NCBI RefSeq assembly: GCF_000949135.2 | Contig: NZ_JTAN02000019.1 | Location: 124,001-188,000, forward strand | Length of the DNA stretch: 64,000 nucleotides | Reading direction: 5' to 3' | Source: Burkholderia sp. USMB20 | GTDB taxonomy: Bacteria; Pseudomonadota; Gammaproteobacteria; Burkholderiales; Burkholderiaceae | Part shown: positions 61,978 to 64,000 of the stretch, piece after piece | Position numbering within the stretch: the first letter of the stretch is position 1 | Layout: each line of letters starts with the position of its first letter | Notes under the pieces: model-generated | What the model was told of the DNA's origin: nothing | The model's database searches: none | Seen by the model: only the letters and a program-made list of their open reading frames with translations | Program-made: the position numbers and the translations under genes

Positions 61978-62629
61978 CTTTGAGTTTCTCGAGGTGATGG
62001 ATGTCCAGGCTGTCGAACTGCTCGCGAATCTGGAACATGAAGACGCCCAGAATCAGGATGCCGATCAGCACGTCGAGCCCGATGCCGAGCTCGACGATCA
62101 TCGGCATGCCGTTGGTCGCGGCCGCCGCCGCGAAGAACAGCCCGTTTTCCATCGACAGGAAGCCGATCACCTGCGGAATGGCCTTGGCGCGCGTGATCAT
62201 CGCCATGAACGACAGCAGCACGCACGCAAGCGCAATGCCGAGCGTGCCGCGCGCGACCGAGGTCGCGAGCTGGCTGATCGGCGCGGCGACATTGAACGCG
62301 ACGATCACGAGGACGATGCCGATCAGCAGCGTGGTCGGGATGTTGATGAGCGGCTCGACGTCGGTCTTGACGTCGAGCCTGCGCACGAGCCGATACAGGA
62401 ACCACGGGATCACGCCGACCTTCAGCACGAGCGTCAGCCCGGCGGATACATACAGGTGCACGTCGGCCGTGACGAAGCCGAGGATCAGGTTCGCCGACAC
62501 GAGCGCGACGCCCTGCAGCGTATAGAGATGGATCAGGGACAGGATCCGGCGCTGGCTCAGCATCGCGAACGACAGCATCAGCAGCACGGCCGCGAGGAAG
62601 TTGATCAGTTGTGTCGCGTAGGCGTGCAT
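61970..62629 (-). CDS. hyfE: Hydrogenase-4-type membrane subunit HyfE
   Basis: 219 residues with about six membrane helices (LINFLAAVLLMLSFAMLSQR, ALVSANLILGFVTADVHLYV, LGIALACVLLSFMAMITRAK). KAIPQVIGFLSMENGLFFAA resembles the NuoK-like half of HyfE (conserved Glu in the membrane). ATG follows the hyfC stop directly. Part of the membrane arm. Confidence 0.9.
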   Translation of the reverse strand: MHAYATQLINFLAAVLLMLSFAMLSQRRILSLIHLYTLQGVALVSANLILGFVTADVHLYVSAGLTLVLKVGVIPWFLYRLVRRLDVKTDVEPLINIPTTLLIGIVLVIVAFNVAAPISQLATSVARGTLGIALACVLLSFMAMITRAKAIPQVIGFLSMENGLFFAAAAATNGMPMIVELGIGLDVLIGILILGVFMFQIREQFDSLDIHHLEKLKDE

Positions 62630-63580
62630 TCATGCCCCCAGCAGCAGGTGGACGAGCATGCCGATCACGGCCAGCAGGAAGGCCGTGGCCAGGAATTCCG
62701 GTACCCGGAAGATGCGCATCTTCGCGTTGGCCGTTTCGACCACGGCGAGCGCGACACCGCCTGCCGTCAGCTTGATGAAGAGCACCGGCACCGCCAGCAG
62801 CAGCGCGACCGGATCGCCCGCATTCGCGATGCCCCACGGCACGAACAACGCGAGACCGATGCACGAATACGCGAACAGCTTGAGGCTTGCCGCCCATTCC
62901 ATCAACGCAAGGTGCCGCCCCGAATATTCGAGGATCAGCGCCTCGTGGATCATCGTGAGCTCGAGGTGGGTGGTCGGATTGTCGACCGGCAGCCGCGCAT
63001 TTTCGGCCAGCGCGACCAGCGTGAACGCGATGCCGGCGAACGCCAGGCTCGGATAGATCGTGAGCTCGCCGCGGCCGAGCGTCGCGACGATGCTCGTCAG
63101 CAGCGTCGACTGCGTGATCAGCGAGGCCGACAGGAGCACCATCAGCAATGCCGGCTCCGCGAGGAAGCCGATCAGCATTTCGCGGCGCGCGCCGAGCGTG
63201 CCGAACGCCGTGCCGACGTCCATCGCCGCGAGCGACAGCGCGACGCGCGCGAGCGCGAACAGGCCGACGAGCGCGATCGCATCGGCGGCGGGCGACAGCG
63301 GCAACTCGGTCGACAGGGTCGGCACGATTGCGCACGCGAGCGTCATGGCGGCCCAGACGACATAGGGCGCGCCGCGGAACACGGGGCTCGCGCCGTGCGC
63401 GATGACCGATTCCTTGTTGAACAGCTTGTGGAGCATCCGGTACGGCTGCCAGATGGACGGCGCGCGCCGGTTCTGAAGCCAGGCGCGGCATTGGTTGACC
63501 CACCCCGTGAGCAATGGCGCGGCCGCGATCGCTATCACGATTTCGAGAGTCTGCGAGATGACGCCGGACAGGGTTACCAT
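62630..63580 (-). CDS. hyfC: Hydrogenase-4-type membrane subunit HyfC/HycD (NuoH-like)
   Basis: 316 residues from the ATG at 63580 (MVTLSGVISQTLEIVIAIAA); the longer frame upstream lies inside hyfB. NuoH-family motifs: PSIWQPYRMLHKLFNKESVI, FGTLGARREMLIGFLAEPAL and ENARLPVDNPTTHLELTMIH with EALILEYSGRHLALMEWA. It connects the hydrophilic module (HyfG/HyfI) to the pumping subunits. The start overlaps hyfB by seven bases. Confidence 0.92.
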   Translation of the reverse strand: MVTLSGVISQTLEIVIAIAAAPLLTGWVNQCRAWLQNRRAPSIWQPYRMLHKLFNKESVIAHGASPVFRGAPYVVWAAMTLACAIVPTLSTELPLSPAADAIALVGLFALARVALSLAAMDVGTAFGTLGARREMLIGFLAEPALLMVLLSASLITQSTLLTSIVATLGRGELTIYPSLAFAGIAFTLVALAENARLPVDNPTTHLELTMIHEALILEYSGRHLALMEWAASLKLFAYSCIGLALFVPWGIANAGDPVALLLAVPVLFIKLTAGGVALAVVETANAKMRIFRVPEFLATAFLLAVIGMLVHLLLGA

Positions 63581-64000
63581 CGTCTCACCAACATCAGCAG
63601 CACGATCAGCACGACGAAACTGTAGGTCAGGTAAACCGCGATCTTGCCCGTCTGCAGGCGGCCCGCCCAGTCGGCGATGCGTTGCGTGAGCGCCGCGACG
63701 CGCGCGTAGAGCGCGGACCAGGTGCGATCGGTCACCGACACCCGGTAGGCCGGCCGGGTGTCGAACGGCGACGGCAATTGCCGCTCGATGTGCAGCAGCG
63801 GTGCGAAGATTTCGCGGATCGGCTGCCCGAATCCTTCCGCCGTATCCTGCATGCGCGCGGTCGTGAACGGGAAGCCGCAGCCCCACGGGGCCGCGCGGCG
63901 CAGCCGGCCGTGATAGAAACGCCGTACCAGCACCCACGCGAGCCCGCAGCAGGCGATGAAGAACAGCATGAACGCAGCCGGCATGTAGCTCGCGCGAGCG
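63574..64000 (-). CDS. hyfB: Hydrogenase-4-type proton-pumping subunit HyfB, C-terminal part (cut by window edge)
   Basis: About 141 residues before the stop at 63574; the frame is open to the window end. The sequence has a membrane helix (AAFMLFFIACCGLAWVLVRR), the typical HyfB end WGCGFPFTTARMQDTAEGFG with PIREIFAPLL, and a last helix (AVYLTYSFVVLIVLLMLVRR). It matches the C-terminal tail of HyfB/HycC-type subunits. First visible gene of the operon; the catalytic pump helices lie beyond the window. Confidence 0.85.
   Translation of the reverse strand, partial: ARASYMPAAFMLFFIACCGLAWVLVRRFYHGRLRRAAPWGCGFPFTTARMQDTAEGFGQPIREIFAPLLHIERQLPSPFDTRPAYRVSVTDRTWSALYARVAALTQRIADWAGRLQTGKIAVYLTYSFVVLIVLLMLVRRW

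Noticed and set aside
58957-61983. 1008-codon plus-strand frame opposite hyfG/hyfF
   Set aside because: Antisense shadow of the hyf operon; no motif.

Overview
The window looks like chromosomal DNA of a Burkholderia species, most likely of the B. cepacia complex. The evidence is a very high G+C content with long antisense open frames, a catBCA-benABCD cluster, a GlgE-type alpha-glucan operon with a fused TreS-maltokinase, an alternative caa3-type oxidase and a hydrogenase-4-like membrane complex. The assignment rests on recognised protein families and gene order, not on a database search.

Layout. (1) 1-9.7 kb, minus strand: glgE, treS-pep2, glgB, glgX, a tightly overlapping operon that turns trehalose/maltose into branched alpha-glucan through maltose-1-phosphate. 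(2) 9.85-14.4 kb, minus strand: a NinX-like protein, an EEP-family nuclease/phosphatase, a phospholipase D protein with a frame-disrupted VTT membrane domain, a 112-residue protein and an MgtC-like protein; most of these overlap. (3) 14.6-17.0 kb: a small conserved protein, a HAD phosphatase and a SotB-like sugar exporter. (4) 17.0-19.6 kb: an A+T-richer accessory patch with an intact two-partner-secretion transporter (BcpB/FhaC-like), two small fragments and no large TpsA/BcpA toxin gene. (5) 19.8-23.8 kb, minus strand: aryl-alcohol dehydrogenase and benzaldehyde dehydrogenase with an AcoR-like regulator downstream. (6) 23.9-33.2 kb: an accessory island of lower G+C with VgrG, a Tle4-like lipase, a Tli4-like immunity lipoprotein and PAAR, then truncated IS3 and IS110 pieces, a small gene pair (one frameshifted) and unassigned DNA. 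(7) 33.2-41.5 kb, plus strand: catB-catC-catA-benA-benB-benC-benD-RidA-benK, benzoate to muconolactone and on to the 3-oxoadipate pathway, with a good LysR-type operator upstream but no LysR gene. (8) 41.6-47.3 kb, minus strand: oxidase subunit II, fused subunits I+III, a small membrane protein and a triheme cytochrome c. (9) 47.6-58.2 kb: a decayed SDR, a GH15 glucoamylase/trehalase, a PoxB-like ThDP enzyme and many small accessory proteins (DUF305, BON, DUF1641-like, GNAT, an HPr-like protein without its histidine, YjdM, a spermidine-synthase-like protein, RHH, DUF2909, DUF2970). (10) 58.4-64.0 kb, minus strand: hyfB(partial)-C-E-F-G-I, a complex of the energy-converting-hydrogenase family whose large subunit lacks the NiFe-binding cysteines.

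How it fits together. Regions 5 and 7 together spell benzyl alcohol -> benzaldehyde -> benzoate -> catechol -> muconate, with the T6SS/IS island lying between upper and lower pathway. Several genes (PLD-VTT, oxidase I-III linker, oxidase II C-terminus) show clustered single-base frame slips in very GC-rich DNA. These look more like sequence errors than decay and should be checked before those genes are called broken. No tRNA, rRNA, CRISPR array or replication origin was seen.
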